Shown: positions 33,545 to 42,603, numbered from the stretch's first letter. The stretch is DNA of 64,000 bases from Bog-532 sp963732345 (GCA_963732345.1 CAVSZI010000002.1:124001-188000); one strand, 5' to 3'. Notes: generated by a model not told the origin, from the letters alone. Program-made: numbers and translations.

Positions 33545-35328
33545 CCATTCATCCCGACGATCAGGCCCCGGCGGAGCCGATTCCGGACACGCAGCGCGCG
33601 GAGCCGTACCCGGACGAACAGCGCGCGGCTGTCTACCGCGTCATCGGGGAACGCCGCGACGTCCGGGCGGGATTCCGGCCCGACCCGGTGCCAGACGACG
33701 TGCTCCGCCGCGTGCTGGCCGCCGCCCATCAGGCGCCGTCGGTCGGGTTCTCCCAGCCGTGGGACTTCATTGTGATCACCGAACGGGCCCAGCGGGAGCG
33801 TATCGCCGCGCTGGCCCGGCGGAACCGGGACCGCTACGAGGCCGGCCTGCCGGGGGCGCGTTCCCGCGCGTTCGGCCGGCTCAAGGTGGAATCCATCCTG
33901 GACACGCCGGTCAACATCGCGGTGACCTGTGATGCCACCCGCGGCGGCCGGCACACCCTGGGCCGCCACAGCCAGCCCGAGACGGCCGCGTTCTCCAGCG
34001 TGCTGGCCGTCTCCAATCTGTGGCTGGCCGCCCGCGCGGAGGGGCTCGGCGTCGGCTGGGTGAGCTTCTTCGACGAGCACGAACTGGCCGCGGAGCTGGG
34101 CCTGCCCGGGCACCTGGAGGTGGTGGCCTACCTGTGTGCCGGGTACGTGCGGGAATTCGCGCCGGAGCCGGAACTGCAGGCCTCCGGCTGGGCGCGCCGC
34201 CGGCCGGTCGCGTGGGCGGTCCACGCCGGGGCGTTCGGCCGGCGCGGCCTGCCCGGGGAGGAACCAGTGGACGCCCTGGCCGAAGTCACCGCGGCGATCC
34301 GCCCGCTGGATCCGGAAGCGGTCGCCGCCGCGCGTGAGCGCCAGGCCCGGATGACCAAACCACCCGGTTCCCTCGGCGTGCTCGAGGAGGTGTCCGCATC
34401 GCTGGCCGGGCTGGCGGGGGAGTGCCCGCCGCCGCTGCCCGAGCCGGCCGCGGTGGCGATCTTCGCCGGGGACCACGGGGTGCACGCCCGTGGCGTCAGC
34501 CCGTGGCCGCAGGAGGTGACCGCGCAGATGGTCGCCAACTTCCTGGCCGGCGGAGCCGTGGTCAACGCGTTCGCGGCGCAGGCCGGGGCCGAGGTCGTCG
34601 TGGTCGACGTGGGGGTCGCGGCCGACCTGGAGCCGGCGCCGGGCCTGCTGCCGCGCAAGGTCGCGTGGGGCACCGCGGACTTCACCCAGGGCCCGGCGAT
34701 GACCCGTGAGCAGGCCGTGACCGCGCTGACCGCCGGGATCGAGGTGGCCCGCGATCTGGTCGCGGCCGGGAACCGCTGCCTGGTCACCGGGGACATGGGC
34801 ATCGCGAACACCACCGCCTCGGCCGCGCTGATCTGCGCCTTCACCGGCAGCAACCCGGTCGTGGTGACCGGTCCCGGCGCCGGGGCCGACGCGGCCGCCC
34901 GCGCCCGGAAGGTAGCTGCCATCCGCCAGGGGCTGGCGCTGCACCGGCCCGACCCGGCCGATCCGGTCGGCGTGCTGGCCGCCTTCGGCGGCTTCGAGCA
35001 CGCCGCGCTGGCCGGCTTCATCCTGGCCGCGGCGGGGCTGCGCGTCCCGGTCATCCTGGACGGCGTCATCGCCGGGGCCGCGGCGCTGGCCGCCGTGGCC
35101 ATCGCGCCGGACGCGGTCGCCGCATGCCTGGCCGGGCACCGCAGCACCGAGCCCGGGCATGCCGCTACGCTTGGTTACCTGAAGATGCGCCCGCTGGTTG
35201 AACTCGACTTGCGGCTGGGGGAGGGCACCGGCGCCCTGCTGGCTCTGCCGCTCGTCCAGAGCGCGGCGCGGGCGCTCCGCGACGTGGCCACGTTCGACTC
35301 GGCGGGCGTCAGCGACAAGAAAGCATGA
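33541..35328 (+). CDS. cobT: BluB-CobT fusion: DMB synthase / nicotinate-nucleotide-DMB phosphoribosyltransferase
   Basis: 595 residues. Residues 1-235 are BluB (RDVRAGFRPDPVPDDVLRRV, AAHQAPSVGFSQPWDF, GVGWVSFFDEHELA), the flavin-destroying enzyme that makes 5,6-dimethylbenzimidazole from FMNH2 and O2. Residues 245-595 are CobT (ARMTKPPGSLGVLEE, FAGDHGVHARGVSPWP, TGDMGIANTTASAAL) with the catalytic glutamate in LGEGTGALLALPL near residue 561. The fused protein would make the lower-ligand base and activate it in one polypeptide. The GTG start overlaps cobC by 4 nt. BluB needs oxygen, so this step is aerobic. Confidence 0.95.
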   Translation: MTIHPDDQAPAEPIPDTQRAEPYPDEQRAAVYRVIGERRDVRAGFRPDPVPDDVLRRVLAAAHQAPSVGFSQPWDFIVITERAQRERIAALARRNRDRYEAGLPGARSRAFGRLKVESILDTPVNIAVTCDATRGGRHTLGRHSQPETAAFSSVLAVSNLWLAARAEGLGVGWVSFFDEHELAAELGLPGHLEVVAYLCAGYVREFAPEPELQASGWARRRPVAWAVHAGAFGRRGLPGEEPVDALAEVTAAIRPLDPEAVAAARERQARMTKPPGSLGVLEEVSASLAGLAGECPPPLPEPAAVAIFAGDHGVHARGVSPWPQEVTAQMVANFLAGGAVVNAFAAQAGAEVVVVDVGVAADLEPAPGLLPRKVAWGTADFTQGPAMTREQAVTALTAGIEVARDLVAAGNRCLVTGDMGIANTTASAALICAFTGSNPVVVTGPGAGADAAARARKVAAIRQGLALHRPDPADPVGVLAAFGGFEHAALAGFILAAAGLRVPVILDGVIAGAAALAAVAIAPDAVAACLAGHRSTEPGHAATLGYLKMRPLVELDLRLGEGTGALLALPLVQSAARALRDVATFDSAGVSDKKA

Positions 35329-35443
35329 AGGAGCCTGGACCAGCATGCTGACGGATATTGTGCCGACCGATACCGTCCCCGATGGCCACCACTGACGATC
35401 AGCCGTACCTGCTGGGGCTGCGCCTGGCCGCCGCGCGTTGCCG
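35325..35443 (+). repeat. Direct repeat copy 1: truncated duplicate of the cobA start
   Basis: The 106 bases 35325-35430 are identical to 36750-36855, and similarity continues for about 13 more bases with a 2-nt deletion. The segment contains the end of bluB-cobT, the 17-codon leader ORF (35345-35395) and the first codons of cobA, then breaks off where the TnpB-type element begins. Offset between copies is 1425 bp. Only copy 2 continues into an intact gene. Confidence 0.93.
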
Positions 35444-36749
35444 GCTAGACTACACCCGCCCTGAAGGACGGGGACCCGGTTCACAACCTGAGGTTCCTGT
35501 TACATCGCCGACTGCACCCGGGAGGACCCGAAGTGTCTGACATCAGCTCCGCGGCATCAAGGGGTTGAAAACGACTACGGCAAGACTTGCGCCAGGATGT
35601 TCTTCGCCGCGTTGATGTCCCGGTAGTGCCGGGTACGGCAGGACGGGCACTGCCACGTCAGAGTATGTAGGCTCAGGTAGGCGAGCAGATGCCCGCACGC
35701 CGAGCAGGTATTGCTGGAGGGGTACCAGCGGCTGTTCACGATCAGATCCGTCCGCCCAGGCCTCTAATAGCTAGCAAGCGGTGGAAGGTGCCCCTAAAGC
35801 AGTCGCAGATGGACTAGGACAGCGAAAGATAGCGAATCATGTTAGGTCACGGAGAGATCCTCGACACGATCACGTCATGGCCGCGGACCAGAGCGGTGGC
35901 GCCCGTGCAGGAAATCGTGCGGGACGCCGGACTATGCGATGAGAGCGGGCGACCTTCGCCTTGGCCCTGGCCCGGTTCGCGGAGCCTCCTGGCAACGGGC
36001 CAGCCACGCTGGTAGCGGGACAGGGCCTGTGCCCGACGGCCAGTGTCCGCGATTCGCGATCTTGCTCCCTGCCGGAGATGACCGCGAAATCCTTGATGCC
36101 CAGGTCCACGCCACAACAGCGCCGTGGCGAGCAGTTGCCCCGGGTCTCGTCCTCGACGGCGAATAACACTCCAGCGTCCGCACGATCCGAAATAGTCACC
36201 GTGATGAGTAGATCGACGTAGGGTCAATGCTCGGCCACGACCATGACGCCAGCGGCGTGCCCATCTAGCCGAACAGCGCACCGTCGCGGTACCGCAACAG
36301 ACCGTGTATTCCGCATACTGTAGGACGATGCGAGACTTGAACCTGGGGTAGCGGGCGCGATTGGAGAAAAAATTGTTGTAGGCGACTTGCTGGTGCCGGA
36401 TCGCCTGCTGCAACGGGACCGACGATACCTCGTTCAGCCAGGCCAGGACCCGGGTCGCCTTCATGACATCAGGTAGGCGCTGGCCTGGGTGAAGTTCGTC
36501 CGAGCCCGCTACTGTGTTACCGCTGAGTGCCGCCAGGACAGCGTCAGGTTCCACACGACACGGACACAGCCGAACTGCGATTCAGCACGCTGACCTGCTC
36601 CGGTGCGGGGTATGCCTGGCACTTGTACGCCGTCCTCACACCACCCAAGCTTCTCTGATCGCACCGTCCAGGATAAGCGCGACACGCGGTAAGGGGGAGT
36701 GCTGTTTCTTCCCCGGCCTGAAGTCTGGGGTCTCCACGCCGCGATTCCG
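35444..36749 (-). mobile_element. Decayed IS200/IS605-type TnpB element
   Basis: About 1.3 kb inserted between the two copies of the cobA start. It holds a broken tnpB on the minus strand. The end facing 35444 carries the CCCGTCCTTCAGGGCGGG-like hairpin typical of this family's right end, and the other end (36700-36740) has a related CTTCAGGCCGGGG. No TnpA gene is present. The composition is less GC-rich than the cob genes. The borders are approximate; IS605 elements make no target duplication, so the flanking repeat needs another explanation. Confidence 0.7.
35575..36639 (-). pseudogene. tnpB: tnpB (OrfB, IS605 family) pseudogene
   Basis: Reading the minus strand from GTG 36639: RTAYKCQAYPAPEQVSVLNR (TnpB start), then a frameshift to FGCVRVVWNLTL, then WLNEVSSVPLQQAIRHQ and FFSNRARYPRFKSR. 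The RuvC-I motif GVDLGIKDFAVI follows and then ALVRGHDVIV. The C-terminus is the zinc finger with CSAC and CPSC pairs and the last RuvC motif HYRDINAAKNILAQ, stopping at 35575. The pieces lie in at least three different frames, and the segment around 35760-35840 does not align. No functional nuclease can be made. Confidence 0.85.
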
Positions 36750-36870
36750 ATGAAGGAGCCTGGACCAGCATGCTGACGGATATTGTGCCGACCGATACCG
36801 TCCCCGATGGCCACCACTGACGATCAGCCGTACCTGCTGGGGCTGCGCCTGGCCGGCCGGCGCGTTGCCG
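36750..36870 (+). repeat. Direct repeat copy 2: intact cobA start region
   Basis: Second copy of the 35325-35443 sequence, offset 1425 bp. Here the sequence runs on into the complete cobA/cysG gene, so the duplication rebuilt a working 5' end after or during the insertion. It includes the AAGGAG ribosome-binding site at 36753-36758 and the 17-codon ORF. Confidence 0.93.
36770..36820 (+). CDS. Short leader ORF overlapping the cobA start
   Basis: ATG at 36770 lies 11 nt after the strong AAGGAG site and opens a 16-residue frame (MLTDIVPTDTVPDGHH). Its stop at 36818-36820 lies 11-13 nt inside cobA, whose ATG (36807) has no ribosome-binding site of its own. This layout suggests that translation of the short ORF opens the cobA start by coupling. 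An identical copy lies at 35345-35395. Whether the peptide itself matters is unknown. Confidence 0.5.
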   Translation: MLTDIVPTDTVPDGHH

Positions 36871-38189
36871 TAGCCGGGGGCGGGGCCGTGGCCACCCGCC
36901 GGGTACCGGCCCTGCTCGACGCGGGCGCCGCCGTGTTCCTGGTGTCGCCCGAGGTCACCGGATCGCTGGAAGATCTCGCGCAGGCCGGCCGGATCCGCTG
37001 GGCCCGCCGTCCCTACGCCGCGGGCGACATCGACGGCGCGTGGCTGGTCTGCGCCTGCACCAGCGACCCGGCCGTGAACGCCGCCATCACCGCCGAAGCC
37101 GAGGCGCAGCGGATCTGGTGTGTCCGCGCGGACGACGCGGCGCTGTCTCCGGTCTGGACGCCCGCCTCCGGCCTGGCCGATGACGTCCGGGTCGGCGTGC
37201 TGAGCGGCGACCCACGCCACAGCGCCGGCATCCGGGACGCCATCGTGTCCGGGCTCCGTGCGGGCACGCTGGGCGCCCGCCGTGGCCGTGGCCACCGGAG
37301 GGGCGTCGCGCTGGTCGGCGGCGGACCCGGCGATCCCGGCCTGATCACCGTGCGCGGGCGCCAGTTGCTGGCCGAGGCCGACGTGGTCGTGACCGACCGG
37401 CTCGCGCCGCGCTCGGTGCTGGACGAACTGCCGCCGGACGTGCAGGTCATCGACGTGGCCAAGATTCCCTACGGGCGTTCCGTCGCGCAGGAGCACATTA
37501 ACGCCGCGCTCATCGGGCACGCCCAGGCCGGACGGTTCGTGGTCCGGCTCAAGGGAGGTGATCCGTACGTCTTCGGCCGGGGCGCGGAAGAGGTCCTCGC
37601 GTGCCTGAGCGCCGGGATTCCGGTGACGGTGGTGCCGGGGGTGACGAGCGCGGTCGCCGTGCCCGCGGCGGCCGGAGTGCCGGTCACGCACCGCGGGGTC
37701 GCGCAGGAGTTCAGCGTGGTATCGGTGCACGTCCCGCCGGACGACGAGCGGTCCACGGTGAACTGGCCGGCCCTGGCGGCCACCCGGGGCACGCTTGTCC
37801 TGCTCATGGGGGTGGAACGGCTGGCCGCCGTGACCGAAACGCTGATCCGGTACGGCCGTTCGGGCCGTACGCCCGTTTCTGTGATCGCTGACGGTACCCT
37901 GCCTACTCAGCGCACAATTGTCGCGACGCTGGACACAGTCGCGCCCAGGGTGATTGAAGATGGGATAAGGCCGCCGGCCGTAGTCGTGATAGGTGAGGTC
38001 GTGAACGTCGCAGGCGAGATTGCCGAGCTCATGCGGGGCCTGGAGCCCGCCGTGCCCGGCGGTGCCGGCGCCCCGCCCGCCAGCGCCCATCGGGCGCGCC
38101 CGGATCCGGCGGGCCCTGACCCGGCGGCTCCACGTCCGGCGGGAACGGGGCCGGCCGGCCGCGCGGCGCAGCGGACGGACCAGGCGTGA
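36807..38189 (+). CDS. cobA: Uroporphyrinogen III C-methyltransferase with precorrin-2 dehydrogenase domain
   Basis: 460 residues. The N-terminal Rossmann domain (VAVAGGGAVATRRVPALL, residues 19-36) is the CysG-B type precorrin-2 dehydrogenase that makes sirohydrochlorin, the CbiX substrate. From residue 168 the SUMT domain follows (VGGGPGDPGLITVRG, DRLAPRSVL, RLKGGDPYVFGRG, VVPGVTSAVAVPA). No separate ferrochelatase is needed if CbiX follows. The last 45 residues are Pro/Ala-rich. The ATG at 36807 is chosen because it keeps the family N-terminus; an in-frame GTG at 36783 lies too far from the AAGGAG site. The next gene overlaps its stop by 4 nt. Confidence 0.92.
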   Translation: MATTDDQPYLLGLRLAGRRVAVAGGGAVATRRVPALLDAGAAVFLVSPEVTGSLEDLAQAGRIRWARRPYAAGDIDGAWLVCACTSDPAVNAAITAEAEAQRIWCVRADDAALSPVWTPASGLADDVRVGVLSGDPRHSAGIRDAIVSGLRAGTLGARRGRGHRRGVALVGGGPGDPGLITVRGRQLLAEADVVVTDRLAPRSVLDELPPDVQVIDVAKIPYGRSVAQEHINAALIGHAQAGRFVVRLKGGDPYVFGRGAEEVLACLSAGIPVTVVPGVTSAVAVPAAAGVPVTHRGVAQEFSVVSVHVPPDDERSTVNWPALAATRGTLVLLMGVERLAAVTETLIRYGRSGRTPVSVIADGTLPTQRTIVATLDTVAPRVIEDGIRPPAVVVIGEVVNVAGEIAELMRGLEPAVPGGAGAPPASAHRARPDPAGPDPAAPRPAGTGPAGRAAQRTDQA

Positions 38190-40138
38190 GACCGCCCTCC
38201 GCGCCCGGGGGCAGCGTGACCCACGGCGTGGCCGGTCAGGCTCCGCAGCCACCAGGCCCGGGCGGCCAGCCCCCGGCCGCCGCGGATCCCGCCGCACAGG
38301 GCGCAGCCGCCGGGGCTGGGGCAGACGGGCCCGAACCCGTGGTGGAGCCGCACGTCCGGGTCGACGCGCGCGCACTGGAGAGCGCCCTGATCAACCTGCG
38401 CAAGCGCATCGGCGCGGTGCCCCTGCTGTTCGAGGCGCCGAACGTGGCCGAGGCGAAAGCCGAACGGGCGAAGCTGCTCAGCCAGGTCGATGATTACCTG
38501 CTGCCCCGGCTGCGCGGGTCCGCCGCCCCGATCCTGGTATCGCTGGTCGGCTCGACCGGCTCCGGGAAATCCACCCTGGTCAACAGCATCATCGGGATGC
38601 CGGTCAGCGCGACGGGAGTGCGCCGGCCCACCACGAACAGTCCCGTCCTCGCGTGCCATCCCGATGACATCGACTGGTTCGCGGAGAACAAGTTTCTGCC
38701 CAGCCTGCCCCGCGTCCGCCAGGAGGGCCTGGCCCGGCCGGGCCGGGATGGGCTGCTCGTGCTGGCCGCGACCGAGGGCATGCCCAAGGGGCTCGCGCTG
38801 CTCGACACCCCGGACATCGACTCGGTGGTCAAGGCGCACCACGAGTTCGCCTATCAGTTCCTCGATGCGTCCGACCTCTGGCTCTTCGTGACCTCGGCCA
38901 GCCGGTACGCGGACGCGCCGGTCTGGCAGGTACTCCAGCACGCCCGGGAGCGCCGCGCGTCGCTGGGGATCGTGCTGTCCCGCGTCCCGGCCGGATCCCG
39001 CGCCGAGCTCGTCGCGCATTTCACCGCGATGCTCGACGCGAACGGCATCAGCGGGGCCGACCGGTTCGTCATCCCGGAAACCCGGCTCGCCGCCGGCATG
39101 CTCCCGCCGGAAGCGTTCGGGGAAATCCGTGCCTGGCTGACGGACACCGCGAGACGCGATGAGCGCCGGGTGGCGGTCCTCACCCAGACGATGTCGGGTG
39201 TCCTCGACACGTTCCGGACCAGGGTGCCGGCGCTGGCCGCGCACGCGGAGGCGCAGCTGGCCGTGCGTTCCCGGCTGCGCAGGCAGGCGGAGGAGCCGTA
39301 CCGGAGCGCCCTGGCGGAGGTCGCCCGGGTCACCCACGACGGCACGGTGCTGCGCGGTGAGGTGCAGGCCCGCTGGCAGGACTACGTGGTGACGGGTGAC
39401 CTGATGCGGACGCTCCAGTCGCGCAAGGCGCCGCGGCAGGGTAAACGGGCGCGCAGCCGCCAGATGCCCGAGCGCGGCGCCGCCATGAAGGCCGCGCTGC
39501 GCTCGGCGCTGGAAGGGGCGGTCATTTCCGCCGCCGACCGCGCGGCCGAGGAAGCCGACCGCCGGTGGCGCACCGATACCGCCGGGTCCGCCATGCTCGC
39601 CGCCGCCGAGCGGGACCGGGTATCCGGGCACCGGGCCGACCGGCTGTTCGCCTCGGTGTTCGGGGACGGCGATACCGGCGCGCAGGAGCTGAATCTGGCC
39701 AGGTCCGCCCCCGATCTGCCGCTGCGCGCGGCCCGGGCCATCAGCGCCTGGCATGACCACGTTATGCGCCTCGTACAGCTCGCTGACCAGCAAAAGCGAT
39801 CGCTTACCCGGTCCGCGCCGATGGACGACGATACGCTGGCGCTGGTCACCGTGCTCGCCGCTGCGGGCGAGAGCGCGACCGGTAGCCATGCCGCCGCGAC
39901 CGCGGACGACAGCGACATCCTGACGCTGCCCCTCCGCATCGTGACGGCCGTGCTGGGCGCCGACGCGGTGCACGACATTTTCCGGACGGCCCGCGCTGAG
40001 CTGAACGAGAGGGCGCGCTTGCTGCTTGACGAGGAACTCCGCCGGTTCTCCGAAGTGATCGACGGTGCGGGCCGGTGCGATGAGGTCGCGGGTGTCCGGC
40101 TGTACCAGGCCGGCTTCATGCTCGGGGCGCTTCGGTGA
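38186..40138 (+). CDS. Dynamin-like GTPase domain protein
   Basis: 650 residues. A Pro/Gly-rich N-terminus of about 55 residues precedes a G domain with P-loop SLVGSTGSGKSTLVNSIIG near 119-137 and G3 LLDTPDIDSV. The residues LVLSRVP-type stretch (GIVLSRVPAG) replaces the usual N/TKxD. The rest is helical, with Arg-rich stretches and no transmembrane segment. Paired actinomycete genes of this type are annotated as dynamin-family or ABC-like proteins; function unknown, possibly membrane remodelling with the next gene. Both its start (GTGA with cobA) and end (with the next GTPase) overlap neighbours by 4 nt. Confidence 0.8.
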   Translation: MRPPSAPGGSVTHGVAGQAPQPPGPGGQPPAAADPAAQGAAAGAGADGPEPVVEPHVRVDARALESALINLRKRIGAVPLLFEAPNVAEAKAERAKLLSQVDDYLLPRLRGSAAPILVSLVGSTGSGKSTLVNSIIGMPVSATGVRRPTTNSPVLACHPDDIDWFAENKFLPSLPRVRQEGLARPGRDGLLVLAATEGMPKGLALLDTPDIDSVVKAHHEFAYQFLDASDLWLFVTSASRYADAPVWQVLQHARERRASLGIVLSRVPAGSRAELVAHFTAMLDANGISGADRFVIPETRLAAGMLPPEAFGEIRAWLTDTARRDERRVAVLTQTMSGVLDTFRTRVPALAAHAEAQLAVRSRLRRQAEEPYRSALAEVARVTHDGTVLRGEVQARWQDYVVTGDLMRTLQSRKAPRQGKRARSRQMPERGAAMKAALRSALEGAVISAADRAAEEADRRWRTDTAGSAMLAAAERDRVSGHRADRLFASVFGDGDTGAQELNLARSAPDLPLRAARAISAWHDHVMRLVQLADQQKRSLTRSAPMDDDTLALVTVLAAAGESATGSHAAATADDSDILTLPLRIVTAVLGADAVHDIFRTARAELNERARLLLDEELRRFSEVIDGAGRCDEVAGVRLYQAGFMLGALR

Positions 40139-42076
40139 CGACCAGCGCGCCGCCGTTCGCCGGCCTGCCGAACACGCACCTGCCCGGCCGCCTGGCCGCG
40201 CTGGCCTCCCTGGTGCAGATCGCCAGGGACCGCAGTGGGCCGGCCGGGTTCAGCCCGGAGTTGCTCGCCGAGGCCGAAGTCCTGCAGGAACGGGCCGGTG
40301 AGCGGCTCAGGCTCTCCGCCGCGCACACCGTGGTCGCGCTCGCAGGCGGCACCGGCAGCGGAAAGTCCTCCCTGTTCAATGCCCTGGCCGGGGCCACCTT
40401 CTCGCCGCCCGCCGTCACCCGGCCCGCGACCCGCTTCGCGCACGCCTGCGTGTGGGGGATGCAGGGGGCCGCTCCGCTGCTGGACTGGCTGGGGATCGAG
40501 CGCCGCTACCGCTACGCCCGGGCCAGCGCCCTGGACGCCGGCGAGGCGACCCTCAATGGCCTGCTGCTGCTCGACCTGCCGGACCACGACTCGGTGGCCG
40601 CCGGGGCCGCCGCCGCCGTGGACCGCCTGATCAGCCAGGCCGACCTGATGGTCTGGGTTGTCGATCCGCAGAAGTACGCGGACGCGGCCGTGCACAACCG
40701 CTTTCTGGCCCCGCTGGCGCGGCACGCCACCGTGACCGCGGTCGCGCTCAACCAGTGCGACCTGCTCACCCCCCCGCAGGCCAAGGACTGCGAGGAAGAC
40801 CTGCGCAGGCTGCTGGATTCCGAGGGGTGCAGCGAGGCGCACGTCCTGCTGGTGTCCGCCGCCACCGGCGCGGGCCTGGAGGACCTGCGCCAGCTCCTGG
40901 CCGAGGCGGTCTCCGCCCGGCGGACCGCGACCGACCGGATCGCGGCCGACATCGACAGCATCATCGCCAAGTTCGGCGCCTACGCCGCCGATCCCGCCGC
41001 GGTCGCCCGCCGCGCAGCGGGCGCCGGCCCCGACGGGGCCGCCGACCAGGCCGTGACCGCCGGGGCGGCCATGGCCAACGGGACAGTTGGGACCGCCGGG
41101 GCTTTTGGGACTGCCGGGGCGCCGGGAGCCGCGGCCCCCGCGATGACGGCCACCGCCGGAGCCAGCCGCCCCGATGCCCTCGACGTCGACCTGGCGCCGT
41201 CCGCCCCGGCCGCCGGCCAGCCGCCGTGGGAGCTCGTCCCGGACGCCTCGATCGCCACCGCGGCACAATTTCGCCAGAACCGCGTCCGCGATCGAGAGCG
41301 TGCCCGCCGGGCCGGCCCTCAACCTGGCCGACGCGCTGGCGCGCGCCGCCGGGCTGGCCGCCGTTACCGATGCGCTGGAAGACGTCCGCGAGATCCACGC
41401 CGCCCGCTACCTGGGCTGGCCGTTCGGCCGGCTCGCGGGGTGGCTCCCCGGCCGCGACCCGGTCCGCCTGGGCCGGGTCAGCGGCGACGCCCGGGTCGCG
41501 CTGAGCGCCGGCGCCGACGCTCAGCAGTCCGAGGTGGATAGCGCCATCACTGCCTTCGCCGACGCGATCGGCGAGAGCCTCCCCGGCCCCTGGCCGCGCA
41601 CGGTACTTGCCGCGGCCCGGTCCCGCGCCGCGGAGGTCGGCGGCGCGCTCAGCGCGGCGATCAGCGAGAGCATGCCCGTCGGCGCGCGGATTCCCGCCTG
41701 GTGGCGCGTGATCAGCGCCTGGCAGTGGCTGCTGGTCGCCTTGGTAATCGCCGGCATCGGGTGGATGGGCGTCATCATCGCGGTCGGGGCCTTCCACGCG
41801 ATGGGGCCGCTCCCGCCGGAACTCATCGGCAGCCTCGCGCTCCTGCCGTGGCTGGCCGTCATGGTCGTGGCGATGCTCCTGCTCGGCGTTCTGACGGCCT
41901 CCGGCAGCCAGAACGTGGTGATGCTGTCCTCGGACCGGGAACGCGAGCACACGGCAGCCGCCATGCGGAACCGGATCGACGGCGTGGCCCGCGACCTGGT
42001 GCTCCTCCCGGCCGGCACCGAGCTCACCGAATACGCCAGGTTCTGCACCGCCCTCACCGCCGCCGCCCGCCCCTGA
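40135..42076 (+). pseudogene. YfjP-like membrane GTPase, apparently frameshifted
   Basis: N-terminal G domain in frame from 40135: P-loop ALAGGTGSGKSSLFNALAG near residue 69, G3-type LLLDLPDHDS, and G4 LNQCDLL. The frame continues through an Ala/Gly-rich linker and then becomes Arg-rich near 41280. The +1 frame carries the C-terminal half to 42076: ALNLADALARAAGLAAV, GWPFGRLAGWLPGRDPVRLG and two transmembrane helices (WLLVALVIAGIGWMGVIIAV and LPWLAVMVVAMLLLGVL). The switch lies between about 41260 and 41320. Corrected, the protein would have about 646 residues, the same size as the preceding GTPase, with which it presumably forms a pair. Confidence 0.72.
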
Positions 42077-42141
42077 CCGCGCCCCCGGCCCCGGCCCCGG
42101 GTACAGCGAACGTGCTCAAAGGCGCGTTATCGCGCACGTTG

Positions 42142-42429
42142 TCACAGAGCCGTTCTGGCCTGCCGGGCCTTGCGGATGGCTAGCTCCTTGGCCTTCTCGG
42201 CCTGCCGTTTATCCCAGGCGGCCAGGCGCGCGACCGAGCGCTGCTGGTTCTCCCGGAGCGCGGCCACCGCCGCCGCGGCCATGATCACGGCCATGATCGC
42301 GGCCCGTTGGGTGCGGGGATCGCGCGCCACACCGACCGCCACAGCCAGCCCGACCATCACTGTGGTCGCGCGATTCCGGCTCTTTGGTTTCTTCGAGTGA
42401 CGCGCTGGCCCGGTGGCCCGCGTGGTCAC
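42142..42429 (-). CDS. Small basic protein with a short hydrophobic helix, unknown
   Basis: 95 residues from the GTG at 42429. A Lys/Arg-rich N-terminus (SKKPKSRNRATT) is followed by a hydrophobic stretch (VMVGLAVAVGVARD ... AAIMAVIMAAAAVAAL) and a charged helix rich in Gln, Lys and Arg (DKRQAEKAKELAIRKARQ). It lies convergent to the GTPase. The open frame extends upstream to 42813 but enters a tandem-repeat region, so the GTG is preferred. No family recognised. Confidence 0.5.
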   Translation of the reverse strand: MTTRATGPARHSKKPKSRNRATTVMVGLAVAVGVARDPRTQRAAIMAVIMAAAAVAALRENQQRSVARLAAWDKRQAEKAKELAIRKARQARTAL

Positions 42430-42603
42430 GGCGTTCCGTCCGGCATGCGGATGCCCCGCGGTTCGCTGCTGATCGACACTTGTCTCACTTCCCAAGACGC
42501 ATGTGCGGCGCTCAGACCCTGCGCGGCTCCGTCTGCGCGTTGCCGCTGCCGCCGCGTTGCCGCACCCAATCAGGATCGGCGGCCGCCCAGTTCCGCGCCT
42601 CAC

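Noticed and set aside
33358..35484. 708-residue minus-strand frame over bluB-cobT
   Set aside because: Same reason: shadow of a well-supported fusion gene.
37907..41322. Long minus-strand frames opposite cobA and the GTPase pair
   Set aside because: Composition is that of antisense shadows (Arg/Gly/Val/His-rich) and the plus strand has clear P-loops and family motifs.
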